A stretch of DNA of 64,000 nt from positions 2,689,001-2,753,000 of the forward strand of contig NZ_CP119392.1 of assembly GCF_029224025.1 (NCBI RefSeq), read 5' to 3'. The translations under genes were made by a program, and so were the position numbers. The notes under the pieces were generated by a model that was given only the letters and a program-made list of their open reading frames with translations, searched no databases and was not told the DNA's origin. Numbering within the stretch: position 1 is the first letter of the stretch; the number at the start of each line of letters is the position of its first letter. Origin of the DNA: Rhodanobacter sp. AS-Z3. GTDB taxonomy: Bacteria > Pseudomonadota > Gammaproteobacteria > Xanthomonadales > Rhodanobacteraceae. Shown here piece after piece: positions 9,721 to 18,153 of this stretch.

Positions 9721-10226
9721 GACCAGAGCCTGCGAAACATCGGCGCCACGAGGAATCCGGCGAGGAACAACGCCACCATGAAGATCCAGGCACCGACACT
9801 GAGCATCGTGCCGCCACTCAATGCGAGGCCACTGGTGCAGCCTCGCGCCAACGCCGCACCAACACCCATCAACATGCCGCCTCCGATGCCAGCAGAAAGC
9901 AGGGCGCCGGACGGACGCACGGCGCGGACGAAGGTCAGGCGGATTCGCCCTGCCAGAGCAGCCGATACGGCTGCACCGACCATCACACCGAGAATTTCGA
10001 CGACAAGCCAGGCCGTCCATGGCGAACCGTGCTGGAGATAGCTATGAAAGTAAGCACTGTGCACAGCAGTTTCCGGCGAGACTGCGACAACGACACCGCT
10101 TGCCACGCTTGCGAAAGCGCCAGATGCACCCAGCCCCTGCCCGGTCAGCGCGAAGCAGGCGAGCAGCACCAGGCCCAAGCACACGCCGGTCGCATGGGGG
10201 TCGGCATAAGGACGGAGCGCGGGCAT
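9717..10226 (-). CDS. YeeE/YedE-family sulfur permease, first half-size subunit
   Basis: A 169-aa membrane protein with helices near 15-30, 75-93, 108-127 and 143-163, and the conserved motif ARGCTSGLALSGG containing the permease Cys. It is the N-terminal-half counterpart of the downstream gene, which it overlaps by 4 nt. The start is 2 nt after the stop of the upstream sulfurtransferase. Family knowledge: YeeE/TsuA proteins take up thiosulfate with conserved cysteines lining the path; the substrate here is inferred. Confidence 0.85.
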   Translation of the reverse strand: MPALRPYADPHATGVCLGLVLLACFALTGQGLGASGAFASVASGVVVAVSPETAVHSAYFHSYLQHGSPWTAWLVVEILGVMVGAAVSAALAGRIRLTFVRAVRPSGALLSAGIGGGMLMGVGAALARGCTSGLALSGGTMLSVGAWIFMVALFLAGFLVAPMFRRLWS

Positions 10227-10228
10227 CC

Positions 10229-11152
10229 TCAGAGCTCAACCGGCAAATCGCGCATCGTCCAATCTTCGAACGAGCCGTCGTAAAGCACAGCATCAATCCC
10301 CACGGCACGCGCTGCGAAGAGCACCGCGGTTGCCTGCTGGCCAATGTGGCAATAGGCGATCACCCGATCGCCCGGTTCGACGCCGGCCTTGCGAAACAAG
10401 CCAAGCAGTTCGGCGGGTGTCTTGAGGGTCAGATCATCGTTGGTGATGCCGGTGAAGGGCACGTTGTGCGCGCCGGGAATGTGACCGCGATGGTGGTGGC
10501 CATCCGCACCGCTCTCTTCGAGGCCGTCGTAGTACATCGCGGCACGCGCATCGATGAGAACGTAGCCCGGCTGCCGGGCGTGCGCACGCACGAACGCGGC
10601 GTCGACGATGGTCGGCTGAAGGTTGAAGGGCGTCAGCGTTCCCGGCTGCGTGACTGCAGTGACCAGGTCGGTCAGCGTCCGGCCCTCGCGGCGCCACTTC
10701 GGCATGCCGCCGTCAAGCAGGTCGGCATGCGCTGCCAGTCCGGCCGATTGCAGCGTGAACACTATCCGCGTCGCCACGGAAACCTGATTGTTTCCAAAGT
10801 ACACCACGACGCGGGAGCCGTCGGAGATACCGAGGCCCTGCAGTCGCTGGCGCAATTCCGGCGCCGTCGGCATTTCCAGCGAAAGTTCGCCCGAGGTAGC
10901 GGCGACGTCGGCAAGCCTGACCAAGTGCGCCCCCGGAATGTGCGCGGACTTGTACTGCGACTCTTCGCCGACCTGCAGCAGCACAAGGTTCGAGTCGTGC
11001 AAGTGACTTTCCAGCCACGCTGTAGATACCCATGGCGCGGATTGCGCGGTGGCCTGCGGGGCTGCTTCTGCGTGCGTACGGTGCGGCAAGGTCGTGGCAC
11101 CGAAGAGGATCGCAAACGCAACGGCGGCCTTGCCCGGAATCTTGATCTGCAT
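10229..11152 (-). CDS. Exported two-domain sulfurtransferase (rhodanese/SseA-like)
   Basis: A 307-aa protein with a signal peptide (cleavage near HAEA, about residue 29) and two rhodanese domains. The N-terminal domain lacks a Cys loop (VVVYFGNNQVS), as usual for the non-catalytic half. The C-terminal domain has the active-site loop AYCHIGQQATA with Cys268. The ATG at 11152 is preceded by GGGAGA; a TTG four codons upstream is less likely. It leads the sulfur operon and probably acts in the periplasm, moving sulfane sulfur from thiosulfate or another donor. It is divergent from a LytTR two-component system. Confidence 0.9.
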   Translation of the reverse strand: MQIKIPGKAAVAFAILFGATTLPHRTHAEAAPQATAQSAPWVSTAWLESHLHDSNLVLLQVGEESQYKSAHIPGAHLVRLADVAATSGELSLEMPTAPELRQRLQGLGISDGSRVVVYFGNNQVSVATRIVFTLQSAGLAAHADLLDGGMPKWRREGRTLTDLVTAVTQPGTLTPFNLQPTIVDAAFVRAHARQPGYVLIDARAAMYYDGLEESGADGHHHRGHIPGAHNVPFTGITNDDLTLKTPAELLGLFRKAGVEPGDRVIAYCHIGQQATAVLFAARAVGIDAVLYDGSFEDWTMRDLPVEL

Positions 11153-11214
11153 GGTCTCTCCCAATTTCGTGTGTGCGACAGATATAGGGCACGCAGGAGT
11201 GCAGCGGGGTGGGC

Positions 11215-11251
11215 ATGCGATGAAACCGGTCGACGATGCGATGAACCGGTC
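11215..11251. promoter_or_regulatory. Direct repeat in the divergent sulfur-operon/LytTR promoter region
   Basis: Two near-identical copies (11215-11231 and 11236-11251) share ATGCGATGAA and ACCGGTC, differing by a single extra A in the first copy. They are spaced 20-21 bp, two turns of the helix. This geometry is what LytTR-domain regulators use, and a LytTR regulator is encoded 1.3 kb away. They lie 63-99 bp upstream of the sulfurtransferase start and 55-91 bp upstream of the kinase start. Function is inferred. Confidence 0.45.
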
Positions 11252-11305
11252 AATGCGCGGATGGTTCGCGGGCGCGATCGCGCTTGCTTTGCTAACGTGT
11301 TGCCT

Positions 11306-12505
11306 ATGGATTTACCCAATGACGACTTGCATTCCCGACTGCCGCGAAGCGTGCTGTCGGACCTCGGCAGCTGGACGCTCTACCAGAACTTCCGCACCTT
11401 CACCTGGCCCTGGTTGCTCCGCCGGGGCATCGTGTTGTGGCCTTTGGCAGCTCTCGCCGGTTGCACCTATGCCACCTGGCATGCGTCGGCCATGGGTGGG
11501 TGGGCAGACTGGCCTGGACTGGCACTCCGGACATGCATTGCATCGTTGATCGCCGTGTCGGCCGGTCCCTTGCTTGCCACGCTGATCAGGCATTGGCGTC
11601 TGCCGCTGGCCGTGGAGCGCTTGCTGGTGCTGTTGGCGATCATGCTCGGACTATGGATAGGAACCATTGCACTGGACTGGGTGGGTGCTTATCACGCCCA
11701 TCTCATGCAGGCCTATTCCGGACGCCCCACGGGACCCAACCTGATCGGTCAGACCGTTTCAAACTTTCTCGCTGCCACCATCAACGCGTCCGTCCTTGTG
11801 CTGATCGTGGCGGGCGGAGGTCTCGCCGCCATCTACTATCTCGGCGAACAGCGACGTATCGCCCAATACGCAGCCGGTCGCCAGATCGAAGGCCTGCGCG
11901 CGGAACGCAACGCAGCCGACATGCGCCTGGCTGTCCTGCAGGCGCAGATTGAACCGCACTTCCTCTTCAACACACTGGCTTCCGTGAGATCGCTGATCGC
12001 CAATGAACCCGAACGTGCGGCAAAAACCATCGACGCGCTTGCGGCGTATTTACGCGTCGCGCTGCCGCGCATCCGCACAACAGGCATCGAGGAAGCCACG
12101 CTCGGTCGCCAGATCGATTTGTGCCTGGGCTATCTAGAGATCATGAATGTCCGTACGGCCGGCCGTATCAAGGTTCATCTCGATGCGAGCGACGATGTCC
12201 GCGCGCTGCCGTTCCCTCCATTGATCCTGCTGACGCTGGTGGAGAACGCGATGACCCACGGCATCGAGCCGAAACCCGGACCCGGCATGATCGCGATCAT
12301 CGCCGGCACCGTGGATGGATTCCTGAGCGTGAGCGTCGAAGACAACGGCATGGGATTGCAGCCTGGCACCACGCCCGGCCTGGGCCTCGCGAATGTTCGC
12401 GCCCAGCTCCGCGATCGTTTCGGAACACGTGCGAGTTTCGACATCGCATCACGTGCCGGAGGCGGGGTGAGCGCACGCATCCAAGTTCCGCTCACGTTCC
12501 CATGA
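11306..12505 (+). CDS. Membrane sensor histidine kinase, LytS/YehU type (His_kinase PF06580)
   Basis: A 399-aa protein. The N-terminal 180 residues hold about four hydrophobic helices without a recognised sensor domain; a short coiled segment leads to the phosphoacceptor block QIEPHFLFNTLASVRSL with His218. The ATPase domain has LVENAMTHGIEP, VEDNGMGLQP and GLGLANVRAQL. The ATG at 11306 is the most sensible start; it lacks a clear SD, and nearby GTG (11297) or TTG (11300) codons are possible. It overlaps the response regulator by 4 nt. The divergent position next to a sulfur operon suggests a linked signal, but no ligand can be read from the sequence. Confidence 0.88.
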   Translation: MDLPNDDLHSRLPRSVLSDLGSWTLYQNFRTFTWPWLLRRGIVLWPLAALAGCTYATWHASAMGGWADWPGLALRTCIASLIAVSAGPLLATLIRHWRLPLAVERLLVLLAIMLGLWIGTIALDWVGAYHAHLMQAYSGRPTGPNLIGQTVSNFLAATINASVLVLIVAGGGLAAIYYLGEQRRIAQYAAGRQIEGLRAERNAADMRLAVLQAQIEPHFLFNTLASVRSLIANEPERAAKTIDALAAYLRVALPRIRTTGIEEATLGRQIDLCLGYLEIMNVRTAGRIKVHLDASDDVRALPFPPLILLTLVENAMTHGIEPKPGPGMIAIIAGTVDGFLSVSVEDNGMGLQPGTTPGLGLANVRAQLRDRFGTRASFDIASRAGGGVSARIQVPLTFP

Positions 12506-13254
12506 CCGCACCCATCACCGCCCTCATCGCCGGAGACGAGAAACCGCAGCGCACGGAGCTGCGCGGCATGCTGGCAGCCCTGTGGCCGGAACTGACGATC
12601 GTCGCGGAATGCGAGGATGGCATCAGCGCGCTCGATGCGTGGACATCGAAGAAACCGGACGTTGCCTTCCTCGACATCCGCATGCCGGGACTGGGTGGCA
12701 TCGAGGTTGCGCGGCAGGCTGAAAGTCCAGCCCAGGTCGTCTTCATCACCGCTCATGACGAATTCGCGGTGAAGGCCTTCGACGCTGGCGCCATCGACTA
12801 CCTGCTGAAACCGATCCGCACCGATCGCCTTACCGAAACGGTGAAACGTTTGCGTAGCCGTCAGTCCGCAACGCAAGTCGATCTGCCGGCATTGATCGAC
12901 AGCCTTGCAGGCCGGTTGACGCGAGCGGACACGATCACTTGGATTACCGCAAGCATTGGCGATACCGTCCGGATGATCTCCGTCGAAGACGTCGTTCTTT
13001 TCCAGTCCGAGGAAAAGTACACCCGCGTAGCCACGGCCAAAGATTCTGCATTCATCCGGACGCCACTGAAGGATCTGATGCTCAAGCTCGACCCGGAAGT
13101 CTTCTGGAGAATTCACCGCAATGCCATCGTTCGCGTGTCGGCGATCCGGCAGGTCAAGCCGGACGGGGATGGTCGCTTCCTGGTCTGGCTCCATGGCATG
13201 GCAGAGCCGCTCCGCGTGAGCGACGCTTACCGCCATCTTTTTCGCGCCATGTGA
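12502..13254 (+). CDS. LytTR-family response regulator
   Basis: A 250-aa regulator with a receiver domain (1-120; Asp58 in VAFLDIRMPG, Thr in FITAHDE, Lys in LLKPIRTD) and a C-terminal LytTR DNA-binding domain (about 150-248: TWITASIGDTVRMISVEDVVLFQSEEKYT, WRIHRNAIVRVSAI). The acidic pocket is Asp12/Glu13. It starts inside the stop of the kinase gene. The likely target is the direct repeat at 11215-11251, hence possibly autoregulation and control of the sulfur operon; this is inferred from position and spacing only. Confidence 0.92.
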   Translation: MTAPITALIAGDEKPQRTELRGMLAALWPELTIVAECEDGISALDAWTSKKPDVAFLDIRMPGLGGIEVARQAESPAQVVFITAHDEFAVKAFDAGAIDYLLKPIRTDRLTETVKRLRSRQSATQVDLPALIDSLAGRLTRADTITWITASIGDTVRMISVEDVVLFQSEEKYTRVATAKDSAFIRTPLKDLMLKLDPEVFWRIHRNAIVRVSAIRQVKPDGDGRFLVWLHGMAEPLRVSDAYRHLFRAM

Positions 13255-13780
13255 TGTGGCATGCAGGACTGATGGCAGGCCAAAGCTGCTGCTCGTGACG
13301 AGCCCAACATCGCCTGGTTCAGCAACTGCTGATGTGATTCAGGGGACCCTCGCGCTTCTACGATCTCAAGCAGGTGCGAGGCAAGGACGATCGTGTCGCG
13401 TGCATCGTCTGCCGTGATCTCCACTGGGCGATGTTCGGGCGGCCGAGCACTCCATTCCGACAGCCAGTCTTGGCTGCGATCGACAACCGCGAAGTATCGG
13501 GATGCCGCGATGCAGAAACTGCGGTGGTTCCAAGCGCCACTTTCACTAGGGCTTGCTGACATGAATACCAAGATGGGCGATCTCTGCCTGCAGCAGCTTG
13601 CCCGGCCGTCGTCGGTCCCACAGGGGCAGGTTTCGCCAAATTCGACCATTTGGCACGGTGCGCTGCCCTCTTGAATAGCTGTCGAACCCGGCAACAAAAG
13701 GCAATCATCAACTACCAGAGCTGGCGACAACAAGACTGGAATTTTCCATCAGGTGAACCAGTCTGTGCGGCAATCGGCTG
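13255..13780. other. Intergenic stretch without a supported gene
   Basis: About 525 bp lie between the LytTR regulator and ilvD. Several open frames cross it on both strands (for example 13227-13733 on the minus strand), but they start inside neighbours, have skewed composition and resemble nothing I recognise. It may hold remnants of a decayed gene. No clear terminator or repeat was found. Confidence 0.4.
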
Positions 13781-15622
13781 TTAGTCCTCCAGCATGCTGA
13801 CATCACGCACCGCACCCTTGTCCGCACTGGTCACCAACTTGGCGTAGGCCTTGAGCGCGGAACTGACCTTGCGCTTGCGTGGTGACTTCGGCTTCCAGCC
13901 GGCGGCAGCCTGGGCGGCGCGTCGACTGGCGAGCTCTTCGTCGCTGACTTCAAAGCGCACGATGCGATTGGGAATATCGATGACGATGGTGTCGCCGGTC
14001 TGTACCAGGGCGATGTTGCCGCCTTCGGCGGCCTCGGGGGAAACGTGGCCGATCGACAGCCCGGCGGTGCCGCCGGAAAAGCGACCGTCGGTAATCAGCG
14101 CGCAGACTTTGCCCAGCCCCTTGGATTTCAGATAGCTGGTGGGATACAGCATTTCCTGCATGCCCGGGCCACCGCGCGGACCTTCGTAGCGAATGATCAC
14201 GACATCGCCCGGCTTCACCATGCCGCTCAGGATGGCGGCGACTGCAGCGTCCTGGCTTTCCAGTACCACGGCCGGGCCGCTGAATTGCAGGATGCTGTTG
14301 TCGACGCCGGCGGTTTTCACGATGCAGCCGCGCTCGGCGAGGTTGCCGTACAGCACGGCCAGCCCACCATCCTGACTGTAGGCAAATTCGCGCGAACGGA
14401 TGCAACCGGCTTCGCGATCGGTATCCAGCGTGTCATAGCGGCAGCTCTGCGAAAACGCGGTCTGCGTGCGGATGCCGGCCGGTCCGGCACGATAGAACTC
14501 GTGCACTACGGGATCGCTGGTGCGCTTCACGTCCCATGCTTCCAGCGCTTCGGCCAGCGACGGGCTATGAACTACCGGCACCGAGGTATCGAGCAGACCG
14601 GCGCGATCCATCTCGCCCAGTATTGCCATCACGCCGCCAGCGCGATGCACGTCTTCAAGGTGGTAGCTGCTGGATGGCGCGACCTTGCACAGGTTCGGCA
14701 CTTTGCGCGAGAGCCGGTCGATGTCGCTCATGGTGAAATCGATCTCTCCTTCCTGCGCGGCGGCCAGCAAGTGCAGCACGGTATTGGTCGAGCCGCCCAT
14801 GGCGATGTCCAGCGAAATTGCGTTCGCGAACGCGGCCTTGCTGGCGATGTTGCGCGGCAACGCGCGTACATCGTCTTCTTCGTAATAGCGTCGGGCCAGT
14901 TCGACGATGGTTCGACCGGCCTTGCGGAACAACTGCTCGCGGGCGGCATGCGTGGCCACCAGTGAACCGTTGCCCGGCAGTGACAAACCCAACGCCTCGG
15001 TCAGGCAGTTCATCGAGTTGGCGGTGAACATGCCCGAACACGAGCCGCAGGTGGGACAGGCGGAACTCTCGATCTGCAGCACCTCCGCATCGGATATCGT
15101 GTCGTCCGCCGCCGCCACCATCGCATCGATCAGGTCCAGTGCGACCTCCTTGCCCGCCAGCTTGGTCTTGCCCGCTTCCATCGGGCCACCGGAAACAAAC
15201 ACCACCGGAATATTCAGACGCAACGCCGCCATCAACATGCCGGGAGTGATCTTGTCGCAATTGGAAATGCACACCAGCGCGTCGGCGGTATGTGCGTTGC
15301 ACATGTACTCCACGCTGTCGGCAATGATGTCGCGCGACGGCAGGCTGTAGAGCATGCCGTCATGGCCCATCGCGATACCGTCATCCACCGCGATGGTGTT
15401 GAACTCCTTGCCGACGCCACCGGCGCGCACGATCTCCTCGATCACCAACTGCCCCATATCCTTCAGATGCACATGGCCGGGCACGAACTGGGTAAACGAG
15501 TTGGCCACCGCGATGATCGGCTTCTGGAAGTCGCCGTCCTTCATGCCGGTGGCTCGCCACAGCGCGCGGGCGCCGGCCATGTTGCGGCCGGCGGTGCTGG
15601 TACGGGAGCGATAGACAGGCAT
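13781..15622 (-). CDS. ilvD: Dihydroxy-acid dehydratase
   Basis: A 613-aa enzyme of branched-chain amino acid synthesis that dehydrates 2,3-dihydroxy-3-methylbutanoate/pentanoate to the keto acids. It begins [26 protein letters not shown]. Iron-sulfur ligands are visible in [10 protein letters not shown] and in [19 protein letters not shown], as in the 616-aa E. coli enzyme; [20 protein letters not shown] is also conserved. The ATG at 15622 has GGGGAA upstream; 13 further upstream codons read in frame but are not part of the family. A LysR regulator is divergent, 104 bp away. Confidence 0.97.
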   Translation of the reverse strand: MPVYRSRTSTAGRNMAGARALWRATGMKDGDFQKPIIAVANSFTQFVPGHVHLKDMGQLVIEEIVRAGGVGKEFNTIAVDDGIAMGHDGMLYSLPSRDIIADSVEYMCNAHTADALVCISNCDKITPGMLMAALRLNIPVVFVSGGPMEAGKTKLAGKEVALDLIDAMVAAADDTISDAEVLQIESSACPTCGSCSGMFTANSMNCLTEALGLSLPGNGSLVATHAAREQLFRKAGRTIVELARRYYEEDDVRALPRNIASKAAFANAISLDIAMGGSTNTVLHLLAAAQEGEIDFTMSDIDRLSRKVPNLCKVAPSSSYHLEDVHRAGGVMAILGEMDRAGLLDTSVPVVHSPSLAEALEAWDVKRTSDPVVHEFYRAGPAGIRTQTAFSQSCRYDTLDTDREAGCIRSREFAYSQDGGLAVLYGNLAERGCIVKTAGVDNSILQFSGPAVVLESQDAAVAAILSGMVKPGDVVIIRYEGPRGGPGMQEMLYPTSYLKSKGLGKVCALITDGRFSGGTAGLSIGHVSPEAAEGGNIALVQTGDTIVIDIPNRIVRFEVSDEELASRRAAQAAAGWKPKSPRKRKVSSALKAYAKLVTSADKGAVRDVSMLED

Positions 15623-15726
15623 GTGATTTCCCCGGCGATTCTGGCTAGTGGCTGGAACCATTCTGGTTGGCGCTCACCATATCGTCCAATACAATAACCT
15701 TGGTCTGGCCATATGTGGAACGAATA

Positions 15727-16632
15727 GTGGAAATCAGGCAACTGAGATACTTCGTGGCCATCGTCGAGGAAGGCGGTTTCTCGCGTGCGGCCGAGCGCCT
15801 GCACGTGTCGCAGCCGCCGTTGTCGACCCAGATCAAGAGTCTCGAAAGCGAACTGGGCGTGCAGTTGCTCGAACGCAGCAACCGCGGTGTCTCGTTGACC
15901 GCTGCCGGCTCGGTGTTCTACGAGGAAGCACAAGCGGTGCTGGCTCGCCTGGAGCATGCGCGGGTCAAGACGCAGCAGACTGACCGCGGCGACATCGGCA
16001 TGCTTGCCGTCGGCTTCGTCTCGATCGCCGACTACAGCATCCTGCCGCCAGCACTGAAAAGCTTTCGCGCCGACTTTCCGCGGGTCGAAGTCCAGTTGCA
16101 CGAGCTGACCACCGATGCGCAGATTCGCGAACTGCGCGCCGGCCGGCTGGATCTGGGCATCGGCCTGGCGCCGGTGGACGAGCCAGACCTGGCGTTCAAA
16201 GGCATCATGCGCGAAGCGCTGGTGCTGGCCGCGCCGTCGGGTCACCCGGCCGCCAAAGGCGATGGTCCAATCGACCTGCGTACGCTGTCGAAGGCCCAGT
16301 TCATCGTGCCACCACGCGAAATCGCCTCCGGCCTGTACGACCTCACCATCAGCCACTGCCACGCCGCCGGGTTCGCGCCGCAGATCACCCAGCACGCAAG
16401 GCAGATGCAGACAGTGATAGGACTGGTCTCCAGCGGCATGGGTTTGGCGCTGGTGCCCTCTTCCGTGCGCAACCTGCAACGCCGCGGTGTTCACTATCGG
16501 CCGCTGCGCGGCAAGCCGGCGCTGATTGAACTGGGCATCGTACGCGCTCGAAATGTCACCAGCCCGCAAGCGGAAAACTTCATCAAGGCACTGATGAGCG
16601 CCAAACCCGCAGTATCCGTCGCGAACGCCTGA
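15727..16632 (+). CDS. LysR-family transcriptional regulator
   Basis: A 301-aa regulator starting at a GTG: VEIRQLRYFVAIVEEGGFSRAAERLHVSQPPLSTQIKSLE is a typical LysR winged helix-turn-helix. The effector-binding domain (about 90-295) ends with LGIVRARNVTSPQAENF. The divergent position against ilvD, with 104 bp between them, suggests it regulates ilvD or responds to a related metabolite. The shared spacer contains CATAT at 15677 and ATATG at 15711 as a loose dyad, too weak to call an operator. Codons upstream of the GTG lie in that spacer. Confidence 0.9.
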   Translation: MEIRQLRYFVAIVEEGGFSRAAERLHVSQPPLSTQIKSLESELGVQLLERSNRGVSLTAAGSVFYEEAQAVLARLEHARVKTQQTDRGDIGMLAVGFVSIADYSILPPALKSFRADFPRVEVQLHELTTDAQIRELRAGRLDLGIGLAPVDEPDLAFKGIMREALVLAAPSGHPAAKGDGPIDLRTLSKAQFIVPPREIASGLYDLTISHCHAAGFAPQITQHARQMQTVIGLVSSGMGLALVPSSVRNLQRRGVHYRPLRGKPALIELGIVRARNVTSPQAENFIKALMSAKPAVSVANA

Positions 16633-16974
16633 GTTCTCGATAGTCGACGGCGGCGGCGCTCCGTCGAGTCAGCTTTCGATGGTGGCCCGGTGATCGACCT
16701 CTTCCCACGCACCCGGCCAGCGCGTTGCGATGACGCTGCGTGCGAACAAATCACTGGCGTTGAGCAAACGCGACGGGCAAACACACGCCCGATGCGCCGC
16801 CGTGCCCGCAAGTTGCCTCATCTGATCCGCAATCCGCCGCATCTTCGGCCCGGCCGCCGCTCCCGTTGCTGTCCCAATAGCCACGAGCGACCTTCCCGCG
16901 CGCGTGCAACATGCGCCCGGGTCGGAAACGGTGCGGATTCAATCAGCCACAACAACACAGGGGAGCGCGACATC
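16633..16974. other. Intergenic spacer before the SPFH gene
   Basis: About 340 bp with no supported gene on either strand. The last bases hold the ribosome-binding site ACAGGGGAGCG of the SPFH gene. Confidence 0.5.
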
Positions 16975-18153
16975 ATGATGGAAAATTCGAGCAGGTTCAG
17001 GAAGGCAAGCACGCGCGTGCTCAATCGCAAAGTGCTGGTGCTGGCCTTGCTCGCCCTGGTTGGCTACGAGCTCTACCAACATCCGCCCATCGAAACCATC
17101 GGCAGGCAACAAATCGGTATCCGCGTGAACGGGTTGACCGGCTCGGTCAGCGAGCTGGGCGAAGGCATCTGCCTGATGATTCCCGGCATCCACAGCTTGC
17201 GCACGTTTCCCCTGCAGGATCAGATCTACCGCCCTGAAGGCAGCGCCAAGGCTAACGGCGCTGCGCCCTTCCAGTCATCGGAGGGCTTGTCGATCGGCGT
17301 CGAGCTGGCGATCCGCTACGCGGTGGATTCAACCAGTTTGCCCAAGGTCGCCAGGAAGTTGCCCGATGACATCGGTCGTGACCTGGTCGAGCCGTTGGTT
17401 CAGGGCGTCATCTACAAGGTGTTTACGCGCTACACCGTGCGCGAAATTTTCTCGACCAAGCGGCAGGAAATCCAGACGGTGATCGAAGCCGAGCTGAAGC
17501 CGATGCTGGCAGCGGACGGCATCGTTCTGCGCAACGTGATGATGGGCAACGTCGACCTGCCGCCGGATTACCGCGACGGCATGAACAAGGTGCTGGCCAC
17601 CGAACTGCAGACCGAGCAGATGCAGTACACCTTGCAGCTGAAGACCAAGCAGGTGGAGGAATCAAAGCTTCAGGCCGAAGCCGACAAGGCTCGCAGCGAC
17701 ACCGCGGCCGAGGCGGCAGCCAACGAGCAGGTGATTGCCGCCAAGGGCCAGGAGGAAGCGATGAAACATGTGCTTCCATTCAAGCGCAAGCAGATCGAGC
17801 AGCGTGAGCTTGAGGCCGAAGCCGACAGTGCTGCCCGCATCCGTACCGCCAAAGGCGCAGCCGAAGCACGCCGCATCGAAGCCTCTGGCGAAGCGGACTC
17901 ACGCCGCAAACTTGCGGACGCCGAAGCCTATCGACTGGAGCAGATCGGCAAGGTCAACAGCGAACAACTCGAACGCGATGGCGTGCTGATCGACAAGCAC
18001 CCGCTGCTGATCCAGAAGACCCTGGCCGACAAACTGTCCGACAAGATTTCGGTGATCATCGCACCGCCGCCTGCTGCCGGTGGCTTCATCGGCCAGGCAC
18101 TGATCGATAGCAAGCAGCAAGCAGCGGGCAACAACGCCGGGGCGGCGCAATGA
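16975..18153 (+). CDS. SPFH/Band 7 (prohibitin-like) membrane protein
   Basis: A 392-aa protein with one N-terminal membrane helix (about 20-34), a Band 7 domain (about 40-225; QQIGIRVNGLTGSVSELGEGICLMIPG, RYTVREIFSTKRQEIQ) and a long Ala/Glu/Lys-rich coiled coil (about 205-335). It ends in a low-complexity tail. SPFH proteins form large membrane-anchored rings that organise microdomains or control proteases. The ATG at 16975 follows a good SD; a second ATG is one codon later. It overlaps the next gene by 4 nt, so the two products are likely partners. No FtsH-family or NfeD gene is adjacent. Confidence 0.85.
   Translation: MMENSSRFRKASTRVLNRKVLVLALLALVGYELYQHPPIETIGRQQIGIRVNGLTGSVSELGEGICLMIPGIHSLRTFPLQDQIYRPEGSAKANGAAPFQSSEGLSIGVELAIRYAVDSTSLPKVARKLPDDIGRDLVEPLVQGVIYKVFTRYTVREIFSTKRQEIQTVIEAELKPMLAADGIVLRNVMMGNVDLPPDYRDGMNKVLATELQTEQMQYTLQLKTKQVEESKLQAEADKARSDTAAEAAANEQVIAAKGQEEAMKHVLPFKRKQIEQRELEAEADSAARIRTAKGAAEARRIEASGEADSRRKLADAEAYRLEQIGKVNSEQLERDGVLIDKHPLLIQKTLADKLSDKISVIIAPPPAAGGFIGQALIDSKQQAAGNNAGAAQ

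Noticed and set aside
9821..11305. A 495-codon open extension upstream of the LytS-type kinase
   Set aside because: It is antisense to the sulfur operon; the kinase similarity begins only after 11306. Open antisense frames are common at this GC content.
15623..15726. LysR operator dyad between ilvD and the LysR gene
   Set aside because: CATAT and ATATG are present but too far apart and too AT-biased to call a T-N11-A site with confidence.
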